Source: Candidatus Latescibacteria bacterium 4484_107
GTDB lineage: Bacteria > Latescibacterota > 4484-107
Assembly (NCBI GenBank): GCA_002059205.1
Contig: MVCQ01000189.1
Location: 1-5,590 of the forward strand
DNA length: 5,590 nt
Reading direction: 5' to 3'
Below, one piece after another: positions 4,592 to 5,590 of the stretch. A program made the position numbers and the translations under genes. Position 1 is the stretch's first letter. Each line of letters starts with the position of its first letter. The notes beneath the pieces are model-generated. The model did not search any database. It was not told where the DNA came from and saw only the letters and a list, made by a program, of their open reading frames with translations.

Positions 4592-5590
4592 TTGAAAAGA
4601 CGACTATTTACGCCCGGGCCCACGACGGTGCCGGATCGGGTGCTGTTGAAGATGGCCGAGCCGATTATTCACCACCGTTCCGAGGAGTTCGGACGGTTGT
4701 TCGCGACGGTCAACGAAGGACTAAAAGTTCTGTTCCAAACGGAAAACGAGGTGCTTACCCTGACCACGTCCGGCACGGGAGCGATGGAGGCGGCCGTGGT
4801 GAATCTCCTTTCCAAAGGGGATCGCGCGCTCGTGGTGCGAGGCGGGAAATTCGGCGAACGATGGGGCGAGTTGTGCGAGACCTACGGCGTCGAGGTGACC
4901 GCCATAGACGTGCCGTGGGGCGAAGCCGTCGCTCCGGAGGCGATCTCCGAACACCTGAAGTCCGATCCCGCGATCAAGGCCGTTTTCACCACCCAGAGCG
5001 AAACCTCCACCGGCGCGCTCAACGACATCGAGGCCATCGGGCGGGTCGTCCGGGAGACCGACGCCTTGTTGATCGTGGACGCCATCACCGGCATCGGCGC
5101 ACACCGGATGCTCCCGGATGCGTGGGGCGTGGACGCCGTGGTCACCGGCTCTCAGAAGGGCTTGATGCTGCCTCCGGGACTGGCGTTTATTGCGCTGAGC
5201 CAACGCGCGTGGGAGGCGGTGGAATGCTCCGATTTGCCCAAGTATTATTTGGATCTGATGAAAGCCAGAAAATCGTTGGCCAAAGACCAGAATCCCTATA
5301 CGCCGGCGGTGTCTCTGTTGGTGGGATTAAAAGCGGCACTGGAGATGATCCGGGAAGAAGGCATTGAGAACGTATGGGCGCGCCACGCACGAAACGCCGA
5401 GGCTACGAGAGCCGCGGTGCGAGCGATGGGATTGGGCATCTTCGCCAAATCTCCCTCGAACGTGCTGACCATTGTGCAGCTTCCCGAACAGATAGACGGC
5501 AAGCAATTAGTGAAGGTGTTGGACGGCTATGGCTTCACCGTGGCCGGAGGCCAGGCCCAGCTTTCCGGGAAGGTCATTCGCATTTCTCAT
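4592..5590 (+). CDS. Class V aminotransferase, alanine/serine-glyoxylate type (3' end outside window)
   Basis: This is a pyridoxal-phosphate enzyme of aminotransferase class V (the PucG / alanine-glyoxylate aminotransferase family), cytosolic, moving amino groups between an amino acid such as alanine or serine and glyoxylate or pyruvate. With TTG at 4592 it reads 333 codons to the right edge without a stop. The family is usually about 380-390 residues, so roughly the last 50 are missing. Visible features: TPGPT (7-11) and HHR (27-29) near the N-terminus, SGTGAMEA (60-67) that cradles the PLP phosphate, D163 in VDAITGIG contacting the PLP ring nitrogen, and K189 in GSQKG as the Schiff-base lysine. 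The sequence ends at RISH, just where the family normally continues with a glycine-containing motif. In several lineages this gene sits next to serA, which would suggest a serine/glycine role, but the neighbour is not visible. Exact substrate cannot be told from sequence. Confidence 0.92.
   Translation, partial: MKRRLFTPGPTTVPDRVLLKMAEPIIHHRSEEFGRLFATVNEGLKVLFQTENEVLTLTTSGTGAMEAAVVNLLSKGDRALVVRGGKFGERWGELCETYGVEVTAIDVPWGEAVAPEAISEHLKSDPAIKAVFTTQSETSTGALNDIEAIGRVVRETDALLIVDAITGIGAHRMLPDAWGVDAVVTGSQKGLMLPPGLAFIALSQRAWEAVECSDLPKYYLDLMKARKSLAKDQNPYTPAVSLLVGLKAALEMIREEGIENVWARHARNAEATRAAVRAMGLGIFAKSPSNVLTIVQLPEQIDGKQLVKVLDGYGFTVAGGQAQLSGKVIRISH

Noticed and set aside
4546..5367. Open frame of 273 codons on the plus strand across the aminotransferase
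   Set aside because: It starts inside the heptamer array and its product is an Arg/Gly-rich low-complexity sequence. The frame starting at 4592 instead gives clear class V aminotransferase motifs.

Overview
The window is bacterial chromosomal DNA with one strand of gene content. Four protein-coding genes all read on the + strand: clpX, a Lon-type protease gene, engB (yihA), and the first 333 codons of a class V (alanine/serine-glyoxylate type) aminotransferase that runs off the right edge. Coding regions are GC-rich, while the clpX-lon spacer is locally AT-rich. The order clpX-lon-engB is, from general knowledge, common in deltaproteobacterial, Nitrospirota and related Gram-negative lineages. 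Together with the short-period repeats between genes, this suggests an environmental or uncultured member of such a group. No marker here allows a firm taxon call.

Layout: 1-195 is the clpX leader. It opens with three heptamers sharing GTCA and has a strong Shine-Dalgarno tract serving an out-of-frame ATG just before clpX. Positions 196-1446 are an apparently complete ClpX. Positions 1447-1670 are non-coding and hold a long imperfect hairpin (1470-1534). Positions 1671-3923 are lon. Positions 3904-4494 are engB, which overlaps lon by 20 nt and starts with TTG. Positions 4486-4569 are twelve consecutive 7-bp units that also form the end of engB. From 4592 onward is the aminotransferase, again with a TTG start behind a very good ribosome binding site.

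The main observation is in lon. The protein aligns smoothly with canonical Lon at both ends and keeps Walker A, sensor 1, the arginine finger, sensor 2 and the Ser-Lys catalytic dyad. It jumps directly from the Y-I-G-S segment to the L-E-V-L-D-P-E-Q segment. About 39 residues that normally lie between them are absent, including Walker B. The gap is in frame. Either this Lon has lost normal ATPase function, or 117 nt were lost in assembly.

Functionally, clpX and lon supply ATP-dependent protein quality control, and EngB is a ribosome-assembly GTPase. The aminotransferase is a metabolic gene, probably in glyoxylate/serine/glycine metabolism, and is separated from the others by the repeat array. 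No clpP, tRNA, rRNA, CRISPR or transposase is visible.
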